Positions 33,484-40,250 of a stretch of DNA of 64,000 bases are shown piece by piece. This DNA is from Shinella curvata (GTDB lineage Bacteria > Pseudomonadota > Alphaproteobacteria > Rhizobiales > Rhizobiaceae): contig NZ_JALJCJ010000004.1 in assembly GCF_022899935.1 (NCBI RefSeq), positions 616,559 to 680,558 on the forward strand, written 5' to 3'. The notes under the pieces were generated by a model, which was not told where the DNA came from, did not search any database, and worked only from the letters and a program-made list of their open reading frames with translations. Position 1 is the stretch's first letter, and each line of letters starts with the position of its first letter. The translations under genes and the position numbers were made by a program.

Positions 33484-34518
33484 CTAGATTCTAACTGCCA
33501 GCGTCGCTAGCGCCGCCGAGCGGTCAAGCCAGCCGACCTGCCGGGCTCCGTCGATAACAGGGAGGCGGCCTTCGGCGGCGACGAGTTGCGGGGCGATGTC
33601 GGCGATGGTTGCATCAGCGTTCACGCCTGCGGTTGCTGGGCCGGGTTCCACAGTCATGATGGATGCGACACGAACAACACGGGCAGGCGGCACCTTGGCG
33701 ACGAAGCGGCGGACATAGTCGGTCGCCGGCTGTGTCACCAATTCCTCGGGTGTGCCGATCTGGATGATGCGGCCTGCCTCCATGATTGCAATCCGGTCGG
33801 CCAGGCGGATCGCCTCGTCGAGGTCATGCGTGACGAAGATGACCGTGCGCGTCTGTGTTTGCTGGAGACGCAGTACCTCGGCCTGCAGGTCGGCGCGGAT
33901 CAGCGGGTCGAGCGCGGAGAAAGGCTCGTCGAGGAACCAGAATTCCGGATTGGTGGTCAGCGACCGGGCGATGCCGACGCGTTGCTGCTGGCCGCCCGAC
34001 AGCTGGGCGGGAAAACGAGTCTCGCGTCCCTTGAGGCCAACGGTCTCTATCAGCTCCATGGCGCGTCTCTCTGCCTCGACGCGGGGCATGCCCTGGACTT
34101 CGAGGGGAAAGGCGACGTTGCCGACGACGGTTCGGTTCGGCAGCAGCGCGAAGTGCTGGAATACCATACCCATGCGCTGGCGGCGAAGATCGACAAGCTC
34201 CTTGTCACCCAGTTTCAGGATGTCGCGGCCGTTGAAGGCGATTTCGCCAGCGGTTGGCTCGATCAGGCGGGTGAGACAGCGCAGCAGCGTGGATTTTCCC
34301 GAGCCGGAAAGGCCCATGATGGCGAAAACCTCGCCGCGGCCGATCTGGAATGTCGCATCCTGTACTGCCCCCACGAGGCCGACTGCCATGAGCGTCTCGG
34401 GTGTGCGGGCCTGCAGTGGTAGGCGATTGAAGGCCCCGGCATCGCGGCCAAATACTTTCCAGATACCCTTTGCATCGATAGCCGTGGGAGCGCCTCGACC
34501 TGTTCCGATGTCAGACAT
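33484..34518 (-). CDS. Betaine/choline-type ABC ATPase (ProV-like)
   Basis: The ATG at 34518 (344 residues) follows GGAG and overlaps the end of the permease gene by eight bases. Walker A is GLSGSGKST, the signature LSGGQQQRVGIARSL, Walker B FWFLDEPFSALD, and the switch VTHDLDEA. FQHFALLPNRTVVGNVAF is typical of ProV/OpuAA. A C-terminal tail of about 80 residues (VRVASIMTVEPGPA, IADIAPQLVAAEGRLPVIDG) is a single CBS-like segment, as in osmolarity-sensing ProV. It drives the quaternary-amine type importer encoded by the upstream genes. Confidence 0.92.
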   Translation of the reverse strand: MSDIGTGRGAPTAIDAKGIWKVFGRDAGAFNRLPLQARTPETLMAVGLVGAVQDATFQIGRGEVFAIMGLSGSGKSTLLRCLTRLIEPTAGEIAFNGRDILKLGDKELVDLRRQRMGMVFQHFALLPNRTVVGNVAFPLEVQGMPRVEAERRAMELIETVGLKGRETRFPAQLSGGQQQRVGIARSLTTNPEFWFLDEPFSALDPLIRADLQAEVLRLQQTQTRTVIFVTHDLDEAIRLADRIAIMEAGRIIQIGTPEELVTQPATDYVRRFVAKVPPARVVRVASIMTVEPGPATAGVNADATIADIAPQLVAAEGRLPVIDGARQVGWLDRSAALATLAVRI

Positions 34519-36493
34519 GGGCTTCTCCTTCGTGTCGTGCGGCGCGCTGCGCACCGGATTTCAGCAATGCATCAGCGACGAGCGCGATTGCCGCGACGCA
34601 GAGGCCGGCGACGATGCCTGGCCCCGTTTCGCCGCGCGCAAGCGAGGTATACACTTCCTGTCCGAGTTCTCGGGTGCCGACCAGTGCGGCGATCACCAGC
34701 ATGGATAGCGCCATCATGACCGTCTGGTTGACGCCTAAGATGAGTGTTGGCAGGGCGGCGGGCAGTCTTACGAAACGGAACGATTGCCAAGGCGTGCAGC
34801 CTGACATCAGGGCCGCCTCGATGCGTTCGGATGGCACATGCGTCATGCCTGCCATGCCGTAGCGTACGGCCGGCGCCACCGCATACGAAACGATGGCGAT
34901 GAGCGCGGAAAAGTCACCGTTGCGGAAAAGCATGACGGCTGGCAGCAGGTAGACGAGCGTCGGCAAGGTCTGCAATGTATCAAGCGCGAGCTGAACCGGG
35001 TGGTGCAGGCGAGCATGGCCGGAAACCCAAATGCCGAAGGGCAGGCCGATGGCGAGCGCCAGCGCGACGGAGAGCACCATCAGATAGACCGAAGACATGG
35101 CGGCCTGCCAGTAGCCCGAAATCAGCACGAAAAGCATCAGCAGGACAACGGTCAGCGCCGTGCGAAATCCACCCAGCGTGTAGCCGGCAAGTGCCAGCAG
35201 GGCGATGACGAGGCTCCAGGGCGCAGCCTGTAAAAGATTGCGCATAGGGTTCATCACCCCGAGCAGCATGGCGGTGCGGATCGCCTCCAGCGGCTCGTAG
35301 AAATTCTGATTGATCAGGCTGACTGCGCCATTCCAGAAGGGAGCCGTCGTCAGCGTCCAGTTTGCAGGCCAGGCGGAAAGTGCGGGCAGGGCGAGACTGG
35401 CAAGGGTCGGCACAAGAAGGAGGAGAACAGCGACGAGGGTGTCCCGCCGGCTCCACAATCCCTGCCGTCCTGTCGACTGGTTGTGTGCGGCGACCTGCGT
35501 CAACCGGTCCAGAACAACGGCAAGTGCCACGATACCCATGCCCGCCTCGAAGCCGGCGCCGAAATCGAGCCGACGCAGTGCACGCAGCACGTCGTAGCCG
35601 AGGCCGCCCGCCCCGATCATCGAGGCGATGATGACCATGTTGAGCGTCATCATCACAACCTGGTTCAGGCCAATGGCAAGCCTCGGTGCCGCTACCGGCA
35701 ATTCGACCTTCCAGAGCGTCTGTGCACGGCTGCAGCCGGTCATGCGGGCAAGTTCGAGTGTTTCTGACGGTACGGAGCGCAACGCCAGCACGGTGGCGTG
35801 CACCATGGGCGGCAGGGCGTAGACGACTGTGGCGAAGAGGGCCGCGCTCGGGCCGTAGCCGAAGAGCAGCAACGTCGGCAAGAGATAGGAGAAGATCGGC
35901 ACGGTCTGCATCACGTTCATGATCGCACGCAACCACATCTCGGCGCGCACGGAGCGATAGGCCCAGAAGCCCATGGCCAGACCGAGGACAAGGGCGGCGA
36001 CGACACAGATGACGACGGAGGCGAGCGTGGTCATGGCGGAGGCCCAGAGGCCGAAGAAGACGAGATAGGCGCCCGCAAGCAGTGTAAGGATGGCAAGGCC
36101 ACGCCCGGAGAGCCTGAACCCCACAAGCGCCGCAGCCAGGATGACGCCGAGCCAGCTGAGTGGCGGTGCAAGTTGTACCTTGTTGAAGCCTGCACCCTTT
36201 ACCCAGCCATCGGCCAGTATGAATTTCAACCAGTCGATCGGCATCTGAGCGGCGGATGCCAGCGCACGGGTGATATCGGCGATTTTCACGCCGAAGATCG
36301 CCGCGTCACGGGCAAACCAGTTCATGCCTGAGCCGACCCAGTCGGAAATCGGCAGGATTGCCTTGTCGGAAAGCTGAGCAAAAGAGGCAGGCGCCAGCAG
36401 GCTGGTGGCGAGGATGGCGAGCGTCACTGCGAGGCCTGTCCAAAGACTATATCGGCCCGCCACATCTTTCGGCACCATCGAGACGTCCGCCAT
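34511..36493 (-). CDS. Fused double-domain ABC permease (ProW-ProW type)
   Basis: A 660-residue protein about twice the normal length of ProW. Both halves have a binding-protein-dependent permease domain: the first ends with LPVAAPRLAIGLNQVVMMTL and MIGAGGLGYDVLRAL, the second with LPAALPTLILGVNQTVMMAL and LVGTRELGQEVYTSL. Both halves carry the EAA-type loop that contacts the ATPase, so one chain can replace the usual homodimer. Fused permeases of this kind occur in betaine/choline importers of rhizobia. Located between the binding protein and the ATPase genes. Confidence 0.92.
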   Translation of the reverse strand: MADVSMVPKDVAGRYSLWTGLAVTLAILATSLLAPASFAQLSDKAILPISDWVGSGMNWFARDAAIFGVKIADITRALASAAQMPIDWLKFILADGWVKGAGFNKVQLAPPLSWLGVILAAALVGFRLSGRGLAILTLLAGAYLVFFGLWASAMTTLASVVICVVAALVLGLAMGFWAYRSVRAEMWLRAIMNVMQTVPIFSYLLPTLLLFGYGPSAALFATVVYALPPMVHATVLALRSVPSETLELARMTGCSRAQTLWKVELPVAAPRLAIGLNQVVMMTLNMVIIASMIGAGGLGYDVLRALRRLDFGAGFEAGMGIVALAVVLDRLTQVAAHNQSTGRQGLWSRRDTLVAVLLLLVPTLASLALPALSAWPANWTLTTAPFWNGAVSLINQNFYEPLEAIRTAMLLGVMNPMRNLLQAAPWSLVIALLALAGYTLGGFRTALTVVLLMLFVLISGYWQAAMSSVYLMVLSVALALAIGLPFGIWVSGHARLHHPVQLALDTLQTLPTLVYLLPAVMLFRNGDFSALIAIVSYAVAPAVRYGMAGMTHVPSERIEAALMSGCTPWQSFRFVRLPAALPTLILGVNQTVMMALSMLVIAALVGTRELGQEVYTSLARGETGPGIVAGLCVAAIALVADALLKSGAQRAARHEGEAHV

Positions 36494-36516
36494 TTGAGCC
36501 CCCCGTACTTGTGTGA

Positions 36517-36543
36517 GCAGGGGCCGGTTCAGTCGGCCCCTGC
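36517..36543 (-). terminator. Stem-loop between proX-like and proW-like genes
   Basis: GCAGGGGCCG (36517-36526) pairs perfectly with CGGCCCCTGC (36534-36543) over seven bases. It lies in the 57-base gap between the binding-protein gene and the permease gene. Without a T-run it probably protects the binding-protein message or lowers downstream expression. Confidence 0.6.
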
Positions 36544-36550
36544 ATCTCGT

Positions 36551-37507
36551 TTATTTTTCAGCGCAGGCTGCCCAGGAGCGCCACTTTGCTTCGTTGTTCT
36601 TCGCCCATTCCATGGCAACATCGTTGACGGGACGGCCCTTCACATCGACCTCGTGGACGAGATCGCCGAGTTCCTTGCCATCCATCGTGAATTTGCGAAC
36701 GATATCGTATGCGCAGGGCCATTTCTTCTCGCCCTCGGCCCAGGCCATTTTCTTGATCCAGCCCTCCGGCTTGCCGCAGTCATGGGTAGCCGTCTTGTTC
36801 TCGCCCCACGCCGCGTCCGTATAACAGGCATCTTCATAGGGGGGGAATTGGACGAAGGAGCCCTCAAAAACAGAAGGCACCCAATGAGGCTGGTAGACCC
36901 ACAGAATGATCGGCGCCTTGCGTTCGTAGGCGGATTGAAGCTCGGCGAACATTGCGGCTTCGGTTCCGGCATGGACGACTTCGAAGGGGAGGTCGAGCGC
37001 CTTCACACGCTCCTCGTCGAAACCACCCCAGCTGACGGGTGCGCCCAGATAACGACCCTTCGGTGCTGTTTCGGGCGAAGAGAAGGCTTCGGCGCAGTTC
37101 TTAAGCGCCTTCCAGTCAGGCAGGCCTGGGCACTTCTCCGCCATATAGGCGGGATACCACCACTCTTCCTTCGCATGGGGGCCGAGCTCACCCATATCGA
37201 GAACCTTGCCGGTCGCGAGGGAGGCGGTGAAGGGCTTGTTTTGCGTCGTTTGCCAGGTTTCCAGGGCGATCGTCAGGTCGCCGTTCTCGAAGCCGGGATA
37301 ACGCGCGCTATCGTCGGCGACCACCGTTTCGACGCTGTAGCCGTATGTGGAAAGAATGATGTTGAGGATTTCGGTGTCGATCAGCATCGACGACCAATCT
37401 GCTACCATCAGCTTGATGGTCTCGGTGGATTCCGCCTCAAAGGCGGCAGCCGGTGCCGCCGCTCCCAGGCTCGCTGCAAGCAGGGCGGATGTTATCAGGC
37501 GTTTCAT
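36551..37507 (-). CDS. Periplasmic betaine/choline-type binding protein (ProX-like)
   Basis: The ATG at 37507 (318 residues) has GGGG upstream and opens a Sec signal (KRLITSALLAASLGAAAPAAAFEA). The mature part begins ETIKLMVADWSSMLIDTEI and has YGYSVETVVADDSARYPGFENGDLTIALETW, which fits the OpuAC/ProX fold (ligand-binding aromatic residues are spread through the chain). Located upstream of the fused permease and ATPase genes and 31 bases after the SDR gene. The ligand could be glycine betaine, choline, carnitine or proline betaine. Confidence 0.9.
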   Translation of the reverse strand: MKRLITSALLAASLGAAAPAAAFEAESTETIKLMVADWSSMLIDTEILNIILSTYGYSVETVVADDSARYPGFENGDLTIALETWQTTQNKPFTASLATGKVLDMGELGPHAKEEWWYPAYMAEKCPGLPDWKALKNCAEAFSSPETAPKGRYLGAPVSWGGFDEERVKALDLPFEVVHAGTEAAMFAELQSAYERKAPIILWVYQPHWVPSVFEGSFVQFPPYEDACYTDAAWGENKTATHDCGKPEGWIKKMAWAEGEKKWPCAYDIVRKFTMDGKELGDLVHEVDVKGRPVNDVAMEWAKNNEAKWRSWAACAEK

Positions 37508-37538
37508 TTCTAGGACCCCTTTTTGTTTATGGTGAAGT

Positions 37539-38345
37539 TCAACCCTTGGCGTACCAACCGTTATCGACATAGAGCGCCTGCCCGTTGACGAAGCTGGCGT
37601 CGTCGGAGGCGAGCCACAGCGCGGCGGCCGCCACTTCTTCCGGCTCGCAAAGTCGACCCTGCACCGAATGAAGGTCGGCTTCGTTCCAGTTCTGGCCGAG
37701 CCCGTCCAGTTCGACGATCTCGCGCAGGCCGTGGGCCGTCTTGACGAAGCCGGGGCAGACCGCGTTGGCGCGGATGCCGCGATCGCGATATTCGATGGCG
37801 ATGGAGCGGGCGAGCTGGAGAACTGCGCCTTTGGTCATGCAGTACAGGCTCTCGAGCGAAAAGCCCTTCTCCCCGCCGATCGAGGATGTGATGACGATCG
37901 AGCCGCCATCATTCTCAAGCATATGCGAGACCACCTCCCGGCAGACCACGAAGGCGGAGCGAACATTGATGTCCATCAGCCGGTCGTAATCCGCATCGGT
38001 GCTTTCGTGGAGCGGCTTCACGATGATCGTGCCGGCATGGCTGAACAGGGTATCGACGCGCCCCCATTTGCTGACAACGGCGGCGACGGAAGCACGCACG
38101 GCTACCGTGTCCGTCACGTCGGTTTCAAGGAAAAGTGCCTGCCCGCCGGCTGCTTCGATCTCGGCGGCTGCTTCTTTTCCGGCGGCTGTCTGGATGTCGA
38201 AGATGGCCACGCGCGCACCGGCTTCCGCGAACATAAGGGCTGCCGCGCGTCCCATGCCGTTGGCGCCGCCGGTGATGATTGCCGTCCTGCCCTCGAGCCG
38301 TCCCGTTGCTGTCTTTCGTCCGACGACCTTCGACGCGATGTTCAT
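37539..38345 (-). CDS. Short-chain dehydrogenase/reductase 1
   Basis: The ATG at 38345 (268 residues) follows GGAGGAG; the longer frame is not supported. The classical SDR motifs are intact: TGGANGMGRAAA for the cofactor, SHAGT for the NAG motif, TSSIGG and the catalytic YCMTK (Tyr and Lys). It shares long blocks with the SDR at 39200 (IEYRDRGIRANAVCPGFV, RLCEPEEVAAAALWLASDDASFVNG), so they are paralogues. It is the first gene of the minus-strand SDR-proX-proW-proV group, suggesting oxidation or reduction of the imported compound or a derivative. Confidence 0.9.
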   Translation of the reverse strand: MNIASKVVGRKTATGRLEGRTAIITGGANGMGRAAALMFAEAGARVAIFDIQTAAGKEAAAEIEAAGGQALFLETDVTDTVAVRASVAAVVSKWGRVDTLFSHAGTIIVKPLHESTDADYDRLMDINVRSAFVVCREVVSHMLENDGGSIVITSSIGGEKGFSLESLYCMTKGAVLQLARSIAIEYRDRGIRANAVCPGFVKTAHGLREIVELDGLGQNWNEADLHSVQGRLCEPEEVAAAALWLASDDASFVNGQALYVDNGWYAKG

Positions 38346-38364
38346 GGCGCTCCTCCCGAATGGA

Positions 38365-38410
38365 TCATTGGTATGTTCTTTATCCCAATGAATTGAGAGG
38401 CGCTTGTCAA
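38365..38410 (-). promoter_or_regulatory. Promoter and operator of the SDR1-proXWV operon
   Basis: On the minus strand a consensus -35 hexamer TTGACA (complement of 38405-38410) is followed 17 bases later by TGGGAT or the nearby GATAAA as a possible -10. The inverted repeat TCATTGG-N13-CCAATGA (38365-38391) overlaps that -10 region. Its core, TTGG-N12-ACCA, also occurs at 39964-39982, upstream of the GntR-linked SDR gene. Confidence 0.45.
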
Positions 38411-38491
38411 GCGTCAAAATCTGCGTGGCTAGAGTTTGCGGTTTTTTGCCGGACTTGGCGAATGCCGCCAGAAACAATCACCTGGCCTTTG

Positions 38492-39196
38492 TCAGGCGGC
38501 GTTGCGTGTCATTCGGCGGATGGCGGCCCAGAGCAAGACGTGCAGCTCGGCCATGGCGACCTCGGAAGCGCTTGCATCCTCGCGCTCCAGGGCACGAAGC
38601 AGATTTTCAAAGGATTTCAATGCATCGACAGCAGAACCGTCCGGCAGATTTCCCTCGAAAGGAAGGAAGAGTTCGGCAAGGCCGTCCTCGATGGCGCGGG
38701 CGAGCAACGGGTTCTGCGAGGCATCGCCAAGGGCGAGCAGGAACAAGGCTTCGGCCTGTTTTCGTTGCGGCGCATTCAACGCGGAATGCATCATGTCCGT
38801 CGCTTGACGCAGGCGCTTGAGATCCGCCGTTCCACGCCGTGCGGCGGCGAGGCGGGCGGCTGCGAGCTGGTTGACGGTGAGAAATTCCACCACGCGCATG
38901 GCGGCTGCCGGCGCACGCGACATCCGGCGGCGGGCGAGCTGTGTCAGGCGATCCTCATCGGTGACGAAAGCGCCCCCCTGAGCACCGCGACGGACGGTGA
39001 TATATTGGTGGGTCTCAAGAACGCGCAGCGCTTCGCGGAGCGTCACGCGGCTGATGCCGAATTTGTCGGAAAGCTGCCGCTCGGCGGGCAGGCGCTCGGC
39101 TGGCAGCAGCAGGCCGGCATGGATCTGCCGGCGCAGCAGGTCGACGGCAAGTCCGTGGGCCGCCTGCGGTTCGACAGGTCTCAAGCCCCAGAGCAC
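38492..39196 (-). CDS. GntR-family regulator, FadR/FCD subfamily
   Basis: A 234-residue protein with an N-terminal winged helix (LLPAERQLSDKFGISRVTLREALRVLETHQYITVRRG) and a C-terminal all-helical FCD ligand domain (RAPAAAMRVVEFLTVNQLAAARLAAAR onwards). It begins three bases after the stop of the SDR2 gene, so the two are co-transcribed. FCD regulators usually bind a small organic acid and repress nearby catabolic genes. The palindromes in front of both SDR genes are the likely sites. Confidence 0.9.
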   Translation of the reverse strand: MLWGLRPVEPQAAHGLAVDLLRRQIHAGLLLPAERLPAERQLSDKFGISRVTLREALRVLETHQYITVRRGAQGGAFVTDEDRLTQLARRRMSRAPAAAMRVVEFLTVNQLAAARLAAARRGTADLKRLRQATDMMHSALNAPQRKQAEALFLLALGDASQNPLLARAIEDGLAELFLPFEGNLPDGSAVDALKSFENLLRALEREDASASEVAMAELHVLLWAAIRRMTRNAA

Positions 39197-39199
39197 GGG

Positions 39200-39964
39200 T
39201 CACACTGCCGTGAACGTGTTGTCGACAAAGATTTCCGCACCATTGACAAAGCTCGACGCCTCCGAGGCGAGGAACAGCGCGACCTCCGCGACCTCTTCAG
39301 GCTCGCAAATGCGGCCTTGCATGGCGTTGACGTCATTTTCCGACGCAAAAACCCCGTAGCTGCGCAGCTGTTCAATCTCATGTTCACCGTGCTGGGTGCG
39401 GACAAAGCTCGGGCAGATCAGATTGGACCTGATGCCCTGATCTCGATACTCGACTGCCAGGGCACGGGCAAGTTGATGCATGGCGGATTTCGAGGCGCAA
39501 TAGAGCGCCTCGAGATGGGTCGCTGCCCGCACACCGGTCGTCGAGGTGAAGATCAGCACACCCTTGCCACGCTCCAGCATCTCCGGAAGCACAAGCCGCG
39601 ACATCAGGAATGCCGATTTGGCATTATTGTCCATCAGCTCGTCCCATTCCTCCAGTGTGCATTCGAGGAACGGTTTCACGATGATGATGCCGGCGTGGTT
39701 GAACAGGACATCAACCTTGCCGAAGGCCTCCTTCGCGGCAAGATAGGCCTTTTCCGCGTCTTCCGGGCGCGAGACATCGGCATGAACGAAGGAAACGTCG
39801 AGACCGCGGGCGGTAAGTGCCTCTGCCAGGTGCCGGGCGGCCTCCGCGTCGCGGTCCGCGATCATCACGCAGGCGCCTTCCTCTGCAAACAGCTTGACGC
39901 TGGCCGCGCCCGCGCCCTTCGCGCCGCCGGTAATGAGCACGGACTTTTTAGAAAGACGTTTCAT
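39200..39964 (-). CDS. Short-chain dehydrogenase/reductase 2
   Basis: A 254-residue SDR with ITGGAKGAGAAS, NHAGI, TSTTG and the catalytic YCASK. It is close to the SDR at 37539. The ATG at 39964 has no ribosome site in front of it, because a 19-bp palindrome occupies that position; the message may be leaderless, or the real start may be slightly downstream. Followed directly by the GntR gene. Together they probably handle the same compound class as the importer. Confidence 0.88.
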   Translation of the reverse strand: MKRLSKKSVLITGGAKGAGAASVKLFAEEGACVMIADRDAEAARHLAEALTARGLDVSFVHADVSRPEDAEKAYLAAKEAFGKVDVLFNHAGIIIVKPFLECTLEEWDELMDNNAKSAFLMSRLVLPEMLERGKGVLIFTSTTGVRAATHLEALYCASKSAMHQLARALAVEYRDQGIRSNLICPSFVRTQHGEHEIEQLRSYGVFASENDVNAMQGRICEPEEVAEVALFLASEASSFVNGAEIFVDNTFTAV

Positions 39965-39982
39965 GGTCTAAGAAATAGACCA
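39964..39982 (-). promoter_or_regulatory. Perfect palindrome overlapping the SDR2 start codon
   Basis: TGGTCTA-N5-TAGACCA (39964-39982), which on the minus strand reads TTGG-N12-ACCA with its last bases in the ATG of the SDR gene. The half-sites TGGTC/GACCA match those of FadR-type regulators, though the gap is longer. A shared copy is at 38365-38391. Likely operator of the GntR regulator. Confidence 0.5.
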
Positions 39983-40168
39983 ATTGAAGACGCCTGTCCA
40001 GCCGACCGTCGTCCCGGTAGCCGCTGCGATCCGCGTTCTCCGGGCAGTCGATCACAGTTTAGAGGACCAGTCTCGCGACTGATATCGGATGGTTTCTCCC
40101 TTTGGATGCAAACCGATTGAATCTGCGGCATGTCGTAATCGGGTGAGTGGAGGTCTCGAATCTGGGAA

Positions 40169-40218
40169 GCGTGGCGCGCAATTTTCCCGAACATTGCGCG
40201 CATACGGGCCGGCACGCT
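40169..40218 (+). promoter_or_regulatory. Structured leader upstream of the SerC-SerA fusion gene
   Basis: GCGCGCAAT (40174-40182) pairs perfectly with ATTGCGCGC (40193-40201), and an outer AGCGTG (40169-40174) can pair with CACGCT (40213-40218), sharing one base with the inner stem. It ends 17 bases before the GGAGG site. Alphaproteobacteria are known to carry a serC leader RNA; this element has not been matched to it. Confidence 0.4.
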
Positions 40219-40250
40219 GCCGCGCCGGGCAACTTGGAGGAAATGGCTTT

